NCBI GenBank assembly: GCA_934149105.1
Contig: CAKPDP010000012.1
Span: forward strand, 1 to 14,167
Direction of reading: 5' to 3'
From: an uncultured Bacilli bacterium
GTDB taxonomy: Bacteria > Bacillota_I > Bacilli_A > RF39 > UBA660
DNA: 14,167 nucleotides
Of the stretch, positions 1-6,992 are shown piece after piece. Both the position numbers and the translations under genes were made by a program. The first letter of the stretch is position 1. Every line of letters begins with the position of its first letter. Under the pieces are notes generated by a model, which saw only the letters and a program-made list of their open reading frames with translations, made no database searches and was not told the DNA's origin.

Positions 1-97
1 TAGTGAGAGTTGTACATCATCAAGACCTTGTACTTTAAGTAGTAATGTTACTGGTAATTTAACCTTGAGTCCAACGGTAAAGCAAAATACTTATACT
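1..97 (+). repeat. 252-bp-period coding repeat, copy 1 (partial at window edge)
   Basis: Bases 1-97 recur at 253-349 with a single difference (A at 87, G at 339), which changes Asn to Ser. The period is 252 bp, or 84 codons. Copy 1 may extend left of the window. Confidence 0.95.
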
Positions 98-1057
98 TTA
101 ACAATAACTAAGAATACAGGTGTTAATACTATTTATTATAAAGTAAATGGAGCATATAGTTGGGCAAGTACTACTACGTCTAAATCAGTGACAGGAGTAA
201 AACAGGGAACTTCAGTTACGTATTATTATACAGTTGATTCTGGATATACGGCTAGTGAGAGTTGTACATCATCAAGACCTTGTACTTTAAGTAGTAATGT
301 TACTGGTAATTTAACCTTGAGTCCAACGGTAAAGCAAAGTACTTATACTATTTCTAAAAAAACGGTAACTGGTGGTAGTATTACGGTGGCATCTAGTGCT
401 AAGCAGGGAGAAACAGTATCATTTCAAGTCAGTCATAGTTCGGGATTTAGTTATGCTGGAGCAACGGTTACTAATTCTAGTGGAGCAACGGTGGCAACAT
501 TAAATTCTGGTAAAACTAGTTTTACGATGCCAGCTTCTAATGTAACTATTAATCCTAAATGGAAATATCTGGATGCAGTTATTTTCAATATAAATTCAGA
601 TAATGCTTCGGGTAGTTTTGTTGAAGGTAAGTATGATATTCAAAGACAAACTTTTACATACTTTAGTACTCCAAGATCTGATGGTCAAAAATATTTTGCT
701 GAATTTTTGGCACCATCTGGTGATTCTCGTCAAGATTATTACTATAATCAAAAAATTAATTTTACGCATTATGGTGGTATGTCTTCAGAAGTATATTTTA
801 ATGGGTCTTGTGCCCCAACTTCAGTTGGAAATAGTGCTTATTTGGGGTTAAGCAGTAGTACTACCTCTTGGGTAAATCAACTTAGTGCTAAGGCATATGT
901 TGATCAATATGCAACTTCTAATAGTGATACAATAGAGTTAGATACCCATAGTTATAGCACTAGTTATTATATAGGGTTGGAATATGTAAATCATTCTAAT
1001 TGTACTAGAACTGTTGATTATAAGAATATAAAACTATGGGGTTCAACTTATAGTTAA
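2..1057 (+). CDS. Repeat-containing surface/secreted protein, 5'-truncated
   Basis: The reading frame is open from base 2, so this is the C-terminal 351 residues of a longer protein; the start lies outside the window. Residues 1-28 repeat almost exactly at about 85-112, with a Cys pair in S-C-T-S-S-R-P-C. Residues about 113-187 resemble the divergent InlB B-repeat/Flg_new-type beta repeat: GGSITV, then QGETVSFQV, then a closing SFTMPASNVTINPKW. Residues about 188-351 form a Ser/Thr/Tyr-rich, probably beta-rich domain that I do not recognise. It has no sortase motif or C-terminal membrane helix. Such repeats are typical of extracellular proteins of Gram-positive bacteria, so a surface or secreted role is inferred. 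A TTG at 65 is not the start, because the repeat unit continues upstream of it. A strong terminator follows the TAA/TAG region. Confidence 0.8.
   Translation, partial: SESCTSSRPCTLSSNVTGNLTLSPTVKQNTYTLTITKNTGVNTIYYKVNGAYSWASTTTSKSVTGVKQGTSVTYYYTVDSGYTASESCTSSRPCTLSSNVTGNLTLSPTVKQSTYTISKKTVTGGSITVASSAKQGETVSFQVSHSSGFSYAGATVTNSSGATVATLNSGKTSFTMPASNVTINPKWKYLDAVIFNINSDNASGSFVEGKYDIQRQTFTYFSTPRSDGQKYFAEFLAPSGDSRQDYYYNQKINFTHYGGMSSEVYFNGSCAPTSVGNSAYLGLSSSTTSWVNQLSAKAYVDQYATSNSDTIELDTHSYSTSYYIGLEYVNHSNCTRTVDYKNIKLWGSTYS
253..349 (+). repeat. 252-bp-period coding repeat, copy 2
   Basis: This is the second copy of the 97-base unit at 1-97, with 96 of 97 bases identical. Similarity stops abruptly at base 350, where the protein passes into a different beta-repeat type. 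Confidence 0.95.
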
Positions 1058-1078
1058 AAATAAATAATTAATGATTTA

Positions 1079-1190
1079 TTGATTCTTCGAATTTTGATGA
1101 ACCTAAACATATTTTAGTTATATTTATTTGGGAATACTATACTTTGTGTGGTATTCTCTTTTTTAGATCTATCGAAATTCGAAGAATTAA
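1079..1190. repeat. Large imperfect inverted repeat enclosing a terminator
   Basis: The arm ATTCTTCGAATTTTGAT (1082-1098) is complementary to ATCGAAATTCGAAGAAT (1171-1187), with one G-T wobble. Allowing a further wobble, the arms extend to about 20 bp each (1079-1098 and 1171-1190). The terminator hairpin at 1130-1158 sits inside the loop. The function is unknown; an extended two-tier hairpin or the remnant of a small element are both possible. Confidence 0.7.
1130..1165 (+). terminator. Rho-independent terminator after the repeat protein
   Basis: GGGAATACTATAC (1130-1142) pairs with GTGTGGTATTCTC (1146-1158), giving a 13-bp stem with three G-T wobbles and a TTT loop. A run of six T follows. 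Confidence 0.85.
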
Positions 1191-1240
1191 AAAATTTATC
1201 GAATCTGATGTGAACTCCATTTAGTAGACATCAAATAAAA

Positions 1241-1303
1241 AACTTATGTAAAAAATAAATTTAATCCACAATTAATTTTTATTTATTGAATAAGTTCCTT
1301 TTT
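1241..1303 (+). terminator. Possible second AT-rich terminator-like hairpin
   Basis: AACTTAT (1241-1247) pairs with ATAAGTT (1290-1296). The interior is partly complementary and AT-rich, and CC plus five T follow. It lies in the 462-base gene-free stretch between the repeat protein and the ATPase operon. The pairing is imperfect, so this could be chance in AT-rich DNA. I see no gene or RNA in the rest of 1166-1446. Confidence 0.4.
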
Positions 1304-1446
1304 CTATTAATGGTTTAATATAAATATTAATAATATTTATGAAAGTTTGTGTAATAAGATATAATATCTGAATTAAAACTGTCAAACTAGGGATAAAAAA
1401 GATATTTTCAGGGAGTTTTTTCTTAGAAAAATAAGTTAGACATTAA

Positions 1447-1475
1447 TTGACACTAATATTAATAAATGATATACT
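1447..1475 (+). promoter_or_regulatory. Promoter of the F1-like ATPase operon
   Basis: A perfect -35 TTGACA (1447-1452) is followed by a 17-base spacer and -10 TATACT (1470-1475). A TG one base upstream of the -10 makes it an extended -10. It is the only strong promoter upstream of the first operon gene, and it implies a short leader of about 38 bases. Confidence 0.85.
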
Positions 1476-1519
1476 AATTTATAGAATAGGTGGGTAGGTT
1501 GTGTAAAGGAGGATGTTTT

Positions 1520-1765
1520 ATGGAAACAGTATTAGCGGCAACTGGGTTATGTGTTGGAATAATGTTAGGATTAGCTTTTCTAGGATTAGGAATAGGAGTA
1601 GGTATACTTGGAGGGAGAGTAGCAGAAGCGGTTGGAAGAAATCCAGAGACTAAGAATGATGTTGTTCATTCGGTTATGACAATATTAATTATAACATCGA
1701 TATTTATGTTGTTTTTGTTTGCGTTTTGTTTCTTGTTATTATTCTTTAATCCATTAACGGCATAG
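1520..1765 (+). CDS. F-type ATPase c-like proteolipid lacking the ion-binding carboxylate
   Basis: This is an 81-residue two-helix hairpin protein. The ATG at 1520 is chosen because AAAGGAGG lies just upstream (1505-1512); an earlier in-frame ATG at 1490 would place that site inside the gene. Helix 1 (about 5-36) carries the glycine-rich LGLGIGVGILGGR stretch typical of subunit c, and the polar loop R40-N41-P42 matches the conserved R-Q-P. In normal c subunits an Asp or Glu sits 20 residues after that Arg, in helix 2. Here that position is Ser60, and there is no acidic residue anywhere from 48 to the end. The fold is therefore c-like, but proton or sodium binding by the known mechanism is not possible. 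It probably forms the membrane rotor ring or anchor of the ATPase encoded downstream. Confidence 0.78.
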   Translation: METVLAATGLCVGIMLGLAFLGLGIGVGILGGRVAEAVGRNPETKNDVVHSVMTILIITSIFMLFLFAFCFLLLFFNPLTA

Positions 1766-1778
1766 GTAGGGATTAGGA

Positions 1779-2543
1779 GTGATATATTTATTTATAATTA
1801 GTTGTGTCTTAATTGGAGTACTAATTTTAATTATGTTTTTAATATTAAAAAATGCTGTAACTAAGATTAGTAATCAGACTAAGGCTTATTTTGTAGATAA
1901 ATTACAGGCTTATGATTATCTTATCAATGAGAAAGAAGAAAAGCTTAATGAGATTAATAAGCAGATTAAAGATAAGGAATTAGGAGCAAAAGAAGAGAAT
2001 AAGACTAGGGATAAGAATAATTACGAATTTGATTATAATATAATTGATTTATTTAATGAGACTAAATATCAGGATCAGAGTTTATTTGAACTTAATAAGA
2101 TAATAGAGAAGGAATTTGATTTTAATTATGAGAAGATAATTGAAAAATTTGTTTCTAGTGTTCATGATACTAATAATTATAGTTTTTGTTTAGGATTAAG
2201 AAAGAAACTAGATAGTAATATGTTATACCAGTTATCTATTTTAAGTGATGAAGAGAGGAAAGTATTTCTTAAAGAAGTACTTACTAGTAATGAGTATAAG
2301 ATTTATGAGATATTTTTAGAAACAATGGATAAAACTAGTCCTGAGAATTTTGTTGAGTATGTGGATCAATTAATTAGTTTGAATAATCCTAATATTATAG
2401 TTTTAGTTGGTAATGATAAAGAAAATTATGATTATATTAGTGATTATGTTAAAACTAAAGTATCTAAAGATATATATAGGGGTATAAAGATTATTTATAG
2501 AGATAAGATATATGACTTTAGTTTGAATGAAAGGAATATCTAA
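1779..2543 (+). CDS. b-delta-like peripheral stalk fusion
   Basis: This is a 254-residue protein starting at GTG 1779, 13 bases after the c-like gene. AGGTAGGG lies upstream at suitable spacing, and the next Met would remove most of the membrane helix. Residues 2-24 form one N-terminal membrane helix, and 30-76 are a charged helical, coiled-coil-like segment, as in subunit b. Residues about 85-245 are alpha-helical and end in DIYRGIKIIYRDKIYDFSL, which matches the delta C-terminal pattern (I-x-G-G-x-x-I-x-x-x-D-x-x-x-D-x-S). I read it as a b stalk fused to a delta-like domain, which would tie the membrane part to alpha. Its position between c and alpha is exactly where b and delta normally lie. 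Similarity is low outside the C-terminal motif, so the assignment rests largely on architecture and context. Confidence 0.6.
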   Translation: MIYLFIISCVLIGVLILIMFLILKNAVTKISNQTKAYFVDKLQAYDYLINEKEEKLNEINKQIKDKELGAKEENKTRDKNNYEFDYNIIDLFNETKYQDQSLFELNKIIEKEFDFNYEKIIEKFVSSVHDTNNYSFCLGLRKKLDSNMLYQLSILSDEERKVFLKEVLTSNEYKIYEIFLETMDKTSPENFVEYVDQLISLNNPNIIVLVGNDKENYDYISDYVKTKVSKDIYRGIKIIYRDKIYDFSLNERNI

Positions 2544-2544
2544 A

Positions 2545-4089
2545 ATGGGGAAGAAAGTAACTAGTAAATTGGATAAGACAATTGATAATATTAAAAGTAA
2601 TAATAATGTATATGCTACTGGAACAGTAACTAAAGTTACAAAGTATAATATTGAGGTTAGTGGTCTTAATGATGTTAGCTTTTATGATGCTGTTAATATA
2701 GGTAATAAGGCTCAAGGATATGTATTTGGTATTTATCCTAATAAGGTTATTGTTTCTCTTGTTATGGTTAGTGAAGAAGTTAAGACTGGGGATATTGCTT
2801 ATACTCTAAAGAAGGAATTTAAGGGATTATTTAGTTTAGATTCTGTTGGTAAGGTTATAGATATATTTGGTAATGATTTAATAGCAGGAAGAAAGTTTGA
2901 TAATTTAGTTGAAGTTAATATTGAGAATAAACCAATTCCTATTATGGATAGAAGTGGTGTTAAGAGAGAGTTCTTAACAGGTATTACTGGTATTGATCTT
3001 ATGTATCCTATAGGTAAGGGACAGAGACAATTAATAATAGGAGATAAGAAAACTGGTAAGACGCAATTGTGTTTGGATGCTATTGTTAATCAAAAGGGAA
3101 AAGATGTTTTGTGTATATATGTAGCTTTAGGTAAGAATAAGAAGGAAGTTAAGGATATTTATTATGAACTTACAAAGAGGGGAGCCGCTAGTTATACAAT
3201 AATTATTGCATCTTTTCATGATGAACTTCCGACAAAGACTTATTTAACACCATATGTGGCTTTATCAATAGCAGAGAGTTTTATGTTACAGAAGTATGAT
3301 GTATTAGTAGTTTTAGATGATTTGAAGAGGCATGCTGATGTTTATAGAGAGATTAGTTTAACTAGTAATAGAACACCAGGTAGAGATGCTTATCCATCAG
3401 ATATATTTTATACGCATGCTAGAATGTTAGAAAAGGGAGCTCAACATGTTAATGGGGGATCTATTACAATATTACCTATAGTTGAAACTAAAACAACAGA
3501 TATTACAGATTATATTTCAACAAATATTATATCTATTTGTGATGGACAGATAGTTACTTCTTCAAAGAATTTTAATAAAGGACAAAAACCAGCGATTAAT
3601 TATGGTCTTTCGGTATCACGTTTAGGTGGTAATGTTCAGGAAGGTAGAATGAAGAAGGTTGGTAGTAAGGTTAGAAGAGCATTGCTTTCTTATTTGGAAG
3701 TTAGAGAGGTATATGAACTTGCTAATATGGATGAAATGAGTCCAGAATTACAAAAGCAGATGAAAGATGGAAAGAAAATCTTGGATAATTTAAATCAATA
3801 TAAATATAGTCCTAAGACTAAGGATGAGATGTTAGAGATGTATAAGTTTATATTGGATTTAGATGAAGATAAGAGTAAGAGTGAAGATCAAGATAAGAAT
3901 AAAGAGAATGTAGATAATAGTAATAATAACGATAATAATAATAACAATAATAACAATAATGTAAATATAGAAGGTTCTGTTAAAGATAGTTCTAATGATA
4001 TAGAAGAAGATAAGAAAAAGAAGAAGAGAAAGAAAAAAGATAAAGATTTAGATAAAGTAGAGGTTAAGGAAGAGGGTAATGTTAAATGA
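2545..4089 (+). CDS. atpA: F1-like ATPase alpha subunit with extended Asn/Lys-rich tail
   Basis: This is a 514-residue alpha subunit of a rotary ATPase. The start at 2545 is preferred because AAAGGAA (2529-2535) is correctly spaced; ATG 2527 overlaps the previous gene and has no binding site. The N-terminal beta barrel is about 20-90. The nucleotide site has Walker A GDKKTGKT (166-173), with VLVVLDDL near 253-260. The Arg finger lies in GLSVSRLGG (R359), and it would complete the catalytic site of beta. The C-terminal helical domain is recognisable to about residue 437, through SPELQKQMKDGKKIL and YSP. The usual last 35 or so residues are then replaced by about 75 low-complexity residues: acidic/Lys-rich, then poly-Asn, then a K/R cluster near 489-499. 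It overlaps beta by ATGA. The catalytic alpha-beta pairing looks intact; the tail is unusual for the family and suggests an extra partner. Confidence 0.93.
   Translation: MGKKVTSKLDKTIDNIKSNNNVYATGTVTKVTKYNIEVSGLNDVSFYDAVNIGNKAQGYVFGIYPNKVIVSLVMVSEEVKTGDIAYTLKKEFKGLFSLDSVGKVIDIFGNDLIAGRKFDNLVEVNIENKPIPIMDRSGVKREFLTGITGIDLMYPIGKGQRQLIIGDKKTGKTQLCLDAIVNQKGKDVLCIYVALGKNKKEVKDIYYELTKRGAASYTIIIASFHDELPTKTYLTPYVALSIAESFMLQKYDVLVVLDDLKRHADVYREISLTSNRTPGRDAYPSDIFYTHARMLEKGAQHVNGGSITILPIVETKTTDITDYISTNIISICDGQIVTSSKNFNKGQKPAINYGLSVSRLGGNVQEGRMKKVGSKVRRALLSYLEVREVYELANMDEMSPELQKQMKDGKKILDNLNQYKYSPKTKDEMLEMYKFILDLDEDKSKSEDQDKNKENVDNSNNNDNNNNNNNNNVNIEGSVKDSSNDIEEDKKKKKRKKKDKDLDKVEVKEEGNVK
3906..3966 (+). 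repeat. AAT/AAC trinucleotide tract encoding poly-Asn
   Basis: This is an in-frame run of AAT and AAC codons within the tail of alpha, including nine consecutive Asn. Length changes in units of three would alter the linker without breaking the gene. Confidence 0.85.
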
Positions 4090-5435
4090 TAGTGGGAAAG
4101 ATTATTTCTATTTTTGATATTAGTATTGACGTTATCCTTAGTGATACTAATGTGGGGATTGGAGATATATTAGGAATACCTGATAATGAGGACTATAAAT
4201 TTGAGGTTGTAGAGATTACAACTTCGATTGCTAAATGTTTGGCTTTGGCTTCGACAAGAGGGTTAAAGAAGGGATCAGAGGTTATTAAGGTATCGAGTGG
4301 ATTAGAGGTAGAGTATTCAGATGCTATCTTAGGAAGAGTATTTGATTCTTATGGTCATCCTGTTGATAAGCATGCATTTAAGAGTATTAAAACTAGGACT
4401 GTAGAAAATGAGACTGTTATGATGAAGGATATTAATATGGATGCCGATATAATGTGGACAGGTATTAAGGTTATAGATTTCTTTGCTCCTTTACAAAAGG
4501 GATTTAGAATGGGACTTGTAGGAGGTGCTGGAGTTGGGAAAACAGTACTTATTAAAGAGCTTATTCATAATGTTTATACTTCGTTAAACGCTAATGCTGT
4601 ATTTGTTGGTACTGGAGAACGTTCACGTGAGGGACAAGAATTATATGAAGAGATGGGTGAATCTAACTTACTTGATAAGATGAGTATGGTTTTTGGGGCT
4701 ATGGGAGATAATCCAGTTTCTAGAAGTAAGAGTGTTTATGCGGGGCTTACTATGGCTGAGTATTTGCGTGATGAGAAGAAACAAGATGTACTTTTATTTA
4801 TCGATAATATATATCGTTATATGCAAGCTAAAGCAGAAATTTCTACAGAACTTAAACAGATGCTTATTGGTAATGGATATCCTGCTGATATGGCTTCTGA
4901 GATCAGTAAGATCGAAGAAAGAATTAGTTCTAATAATAATGGTTCTATTACTTCTATTCAGGCTATATATATACCCGCTGATGATATAACTGATGATGCT
5001 GTTCAAACTATTATGTCTTATATGGATGGACAGATAGTTCTTGATCGTAAGGTAGCAGAAGCAGGTATTTATCCCGCTATTGATGTATTTAAGTCGACAA
5101 GTAGACTTATAGATGTTGATAAGATAGGAGAGAGACATTTTAAATTAGTAGAAGAAGTATTGAAGGCGTTAACGAGATATAAAGAACTAGAAGAATTAAT
5201 AACAGTACTTGGTATTGAGGAGCTATCTGATGAAGATAAGGGTATATTCTATAGAGCTCGTAAGCTTAAATATTATTTTTCACAACCAATGTTTGTAGCA
5301 GAACCATATACTAGTATTCCAGGTCAATTTGTAAAGATCGAAGATGTTTTAATTGATGTTGAAAATATTCTTAATGGTACTTATGATGATATAGATGAGA
5401 GTAAGTTCCAATTTGTGGGTAAAATGCATGAATAG
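4086..5435 (+). CDS. atpD: F1-like ATPase catalytic beta subunit
   Basis: This is a 449-residue beta subunit, slightly shorter than usual (about 460-480). Its ATG overlaps the alpha stop (ATGA), with GAGGG upstream at 4072-4076. All catalytic hallmarks are visible: Walker A GGAGVGKT (146-153), the GERSREG box with catalytic Glu178, and Walker B VLLFIDN with Asp240. The adenine-pocket and interface segments GSITSIQAIYIPADD and IYPAIDVFKSTSR are present too. EELSDED (378-384) is the equivalent of the DELSEED lever that contacts gamma. The C-terminus, through QPMFVAEPYTSIPGQFV and ILNGTYD, is typical. It should therefore hydrolyse or synthesise ATP in alternation with alpha. In common F-type operons gamma lies between alpha and beta; here alpha and beta are adjacent and gamma is two genes further on. 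Confidence 0.96.
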   Translation: MIVGKIISIFDISIDVILSDTNVGIGDILGIPDNEDYKFEVVEITTSIAKCLALASTRGLKKGSEVIKVSSGLEVEYSDAILGRVFDSYGHPVDKHAFKSIKTRTVENETVMMKDINMDADIMWTGIKVIDFFAPLQKGFRMGLVGGAGVGKTVLIKELIHNVYTSLNANAVFVGTGERSREGQELYEEMGESNLLDKMSMVFGAMGDNPVSRSKSVYAGLTMAEYLRDEKKQDVLLFIDNIYRYMQAKAEISTELKQMLIGNGYPADMASEISKIEERISSNNNGSITSIQAIYIPADDITDDAVQTIMSYMDGQIVLDRKVAEAGIYPAIDVFKSTSRLIDVDKIGERHFKLVEEVLKALTRYKELEELITVLGIEELSDEDKGIFYRARKLKYYFSQPMFVAEPYTSIPGQFVKIEDVLIDVENILNGTYDDIDESKFQFVGKMHE

Positions 5436-5679
5436 TGAATTAAAGATTAAGATATTTGATATGGAACATGGACTTAGGGAATATGAAAATATAGAATATA
5501 TTAGGTTAATTAGTGATACTTATAATTTACTTATTATGAAAGATTATTTACCAATAATAGGGGAGATAGATGGTAAGATAAATATAAAGGGTAAAGATGT
5601 AGATATAAATTATGATAATGTTAAGGCTTTTTATATGAATAGTGATAATGTATTTAATTTAATGATAAAAGAGGGATAG
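5428..5679 (+). CDS. Epsilon-like subunit, N-terminal domain only
   Basis: This is an 83-residue protein whose ATG overlaps the end of beta by 8 bases. An earlier in-frame ATG at 5395 lies deeper inside beta and would add residues unlike epsilon. LKIKIFDMEHGLREYENIEYIRL follows the epsilon N-terminal beta-sandwich pattern (K-V-x-I-x-T-P-x-G-x-x-x-x-x-x-V-x-x-x-x-L), and it continues through a LPIIGEIDGKINIKG-type segment. The C-terminal two-helix domain that acts as an ATP-hydrolysis brake in many bacteria is absent; ordinary epsilon is about 130-140 residues. Its place directly after beta agrees with atpC. It probably sits at the foot of the central stalk, against gamma and the proteolipid ring. 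The identification rests on pattern and position. Confidence 0.68.
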   Translation: MNSELKIKIFDMEHGLREYENIEYIRLISDTYNLLIMKDYLPIIGEIDGKINIKGKDVDINYDNVKAFYMNSDNVFNLMIKEG

Positions 5680-5680
5680 C

Positions 5681-6220
5681 ATGGATAAGTATGTAGATAT
5701 TTTTAGTAATTTAATATTATTTTTAGTAGTTGCAATTATCTTTTTAGTAGTTTTAGCTATATTTATGGTTATCTTTCTAAAACATTTTAAAGTAGATGAA
5801 AAGAAAATAAAATTATATGGTTTATTCTTGAATATGGATAATAAATCATTAATTGCTTTTTCGGCTTTATCATTAAATTATTTATTCTTGGTGTGGTGTA
5901 TGGTTAGTTTTAATGATATTAATGTTATATATGTATTCTTTACTTATATGTTAGTTTTTATTAGTGATATTGTTAGAAAGAATTATCCTAAGGGATTTAT
6001 TAATTTAATTTTATCAGGAGTTAATTGTTTGGCTATACATATAGTATATATGATTCATGATTATTTAACTTATCAATATCAAAATCCAATATTAGCAGTA
6101 GTTTTAGTACTTACTTTAATACTTATATTTATGTATTATACATATAATTTGTTTAGATCTTTAAATGATGTAGTTCTTCAAAATAAATATTTGGAGAAGA
6201 GAAAGAAGTATCAGGTATGA
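5681..6220 (+). CDS. Five-helix membrane protein of the ATPase operon, function unknown
   Basis: This is a 179-residue hydrophobic protein with GAGGG 5-10 bases before its ATG. Predicted membrane helices lie near 8-34, 56-76, 79-97, 104-127 and 136-157, and the C-terminus is basic (KYLEKRKKYQV). It overlaps gamma by ATGA, so it is co-translated with the ATPase. By elimination it could take the place of subunit a next to the c-like ring. I cannot find the essential helix Arg of subunit a: the Arg residues lie in loops (R99) or at a helix end (R159), not in a R-L-F-G-N context. It might instead be a membrane anchor or assembly factor of the AtpI/Atp1 kind, but it is larger than those and has more helices. 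I do not recognise a family. Confidence 0.85.
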   Translation: MDKYVDIFSNLILFLVVAIIFLVVLAIFMVIFLKHFKVDEKKIKLYGLFLNMDNKSLIAFSALSLNYLFLVWCMVSFNDINVIYVFFTYMLVFISDIVRKNYPKGFINLILSGVNCLAIHIVYMIHDYLTYQYQNPILAVVLVLTLILIFMYYTYNLFRSLNDVVLQNKYLEKRKKYQV

Positions 6221-6990
6221 GGATTAAGAATGTTGTTAAGGTAATGAATTTTCATTCATTACTGAGAGTTGAGAAGGCTAAAAAGAAAGCTGAGAGATAT
6301 CGTGATGTTGGAGATGAGATTACAGATATTTTAAGACAAATTATGTATAATAAGAATTTGATTTTGGATAAGAAAGTACTTACGGTTGATCCTAGTAAGC
6401 CGATACTTAATATATATCTTGCTAATGATTATGGTTTTTGTGGAGACTTTAATGCTAGTATTAGAAGACAAATGAAACAAGATGTAGATTGTTATAAGAT
6501 TGTAGTAGGATCGAAGATTACGGTTAAGGATGAAAAAATTATTTTACATATATCAAAAGAAGATTTTTATAATAGATTTGTAGAGATAGAACAAGCTATA
6601 TATAAGGCTTTAGATAATATGGAATATAGTGAACTTAATTTATATTATAATCATTATTATAGTTCTAGTAGTTTTGGCTTTAAAAAGATAAAGTTATTTC
6701 CGATAGAGTTTAATGGTACTTATTATGAAGGAAAAGATTTTGTAGCAGAGACTGATCCAGAGAAGATGATTAGAAGTTTAGTAGGATTTTATATTTGCTA
6801 TCAGATAAAGATGTGTGAGTCAATATCTTTAGCGGCCGAGAATTTGAATAGGAGTCAAATTACGAAGTTAGCTTTAGATAAAATAGAAGAAAAAGAAGAA
6901 GAAGAAAAGAATGATGAATTAAGAATTAAGAATGAGAAGAATATTGCTAAAACAGTAGATAATTTTAAAAAGATAAGTAGGGAGGAATAA
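6217..6990 (+). CDS. F1-like ATPase gamma (central stalk) subunit, divergent
   Basis: This is a 257-residue protein (usual length about 285). The N-terminal helix (about 1-45, rich in Lys and Arg) matches the gamma start, where IKNVVKVMNFHSLLRVEKAK corresponds to the R-I-x-S-V-x-N-T-x-K-I-T-x-A-M region. The diagnostic Rossmann-like motif is clear: ANDYGFCGDFNASI (69-82), compared with S-D-R-G-L-C-G-G-F-N. Residues about 183-212 give the C-terminal helix start. The well-conserved central part of that helix (T-A-M-x-x-A-T-x-N-A) is missing, and an NRSQIT stretch recalls the N-x-x-R-Q-x-x-I-T of normal gamma. The last 35 residues are a charged extension. It should be the rotor shaft inside the alpha-beta hexamer. 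Its separation from alpha by three genes is atypical. Confidence 0.82.
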   Translation: MRIKNVVKVMNFHSLLRVEKAKKKAERYRDVGDEITDILRQIMYNKNLILDKKVLTVDPSKPILNIYLANDYGFCGDFNASIRRQMKQDVDCYKIVVGSKITVKDEKIILHISKEDFYNRFVEIEQAIYKALDNMEYSELNLYYNHYYSSSSFGFKKIKLFPIEFNGTYYEGKDFVAETDPEKMIRSLVGFYICYQIKMCESISLAAENLNRSQITKLALDKIEEKEEEEKNDELRIKNEKNIAKTVDNFKKISREE

Positions 6991-6992
6991 TC

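Noticed and set aside
603..851. An 82-codon open frame inside the repeat protein gene
   Set aside because: It lies wholly within the larger frame, has no ribosome binding site, and encodes an unstructured Leu/Ile-rich chain typical of shifted frames in AT-rich DNA.
1360..1365. TATAAT hexamer upstream of the ATPase operon
   Set aside because: No acceptable -35 lies 16-18 bases upstream, and it sits in a short AT palindrome; the TTGACA promoter at 1447 is far better.
2518..2715. A 65-codon minus-strand open frame over the alpha start
   Set aside because: It is antisense to alpha and the end of the b-delta gene and lacks initiation signals.
4693..4989. A 98-codon hydrophobic open frame inside beta
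   Set aside because: It is an out-of-frame shadow of the strongly conserved beta coding sequence, with no start signals.
4794..5138. A 114-codon minus-strand open frame opposite beta
   Set aside because: It is antisense to a highly conserved gene, has no promoter or ribosome binding site, and its composition is explained by the complementary codons.
5681..6220. Calling the five-TM protein subunit a (atpB)
   Set aside because: The helix count is compatible, but the essential mid-membrane Arg context of subunit a is missing, and its position in the operon is wrong for atpB.
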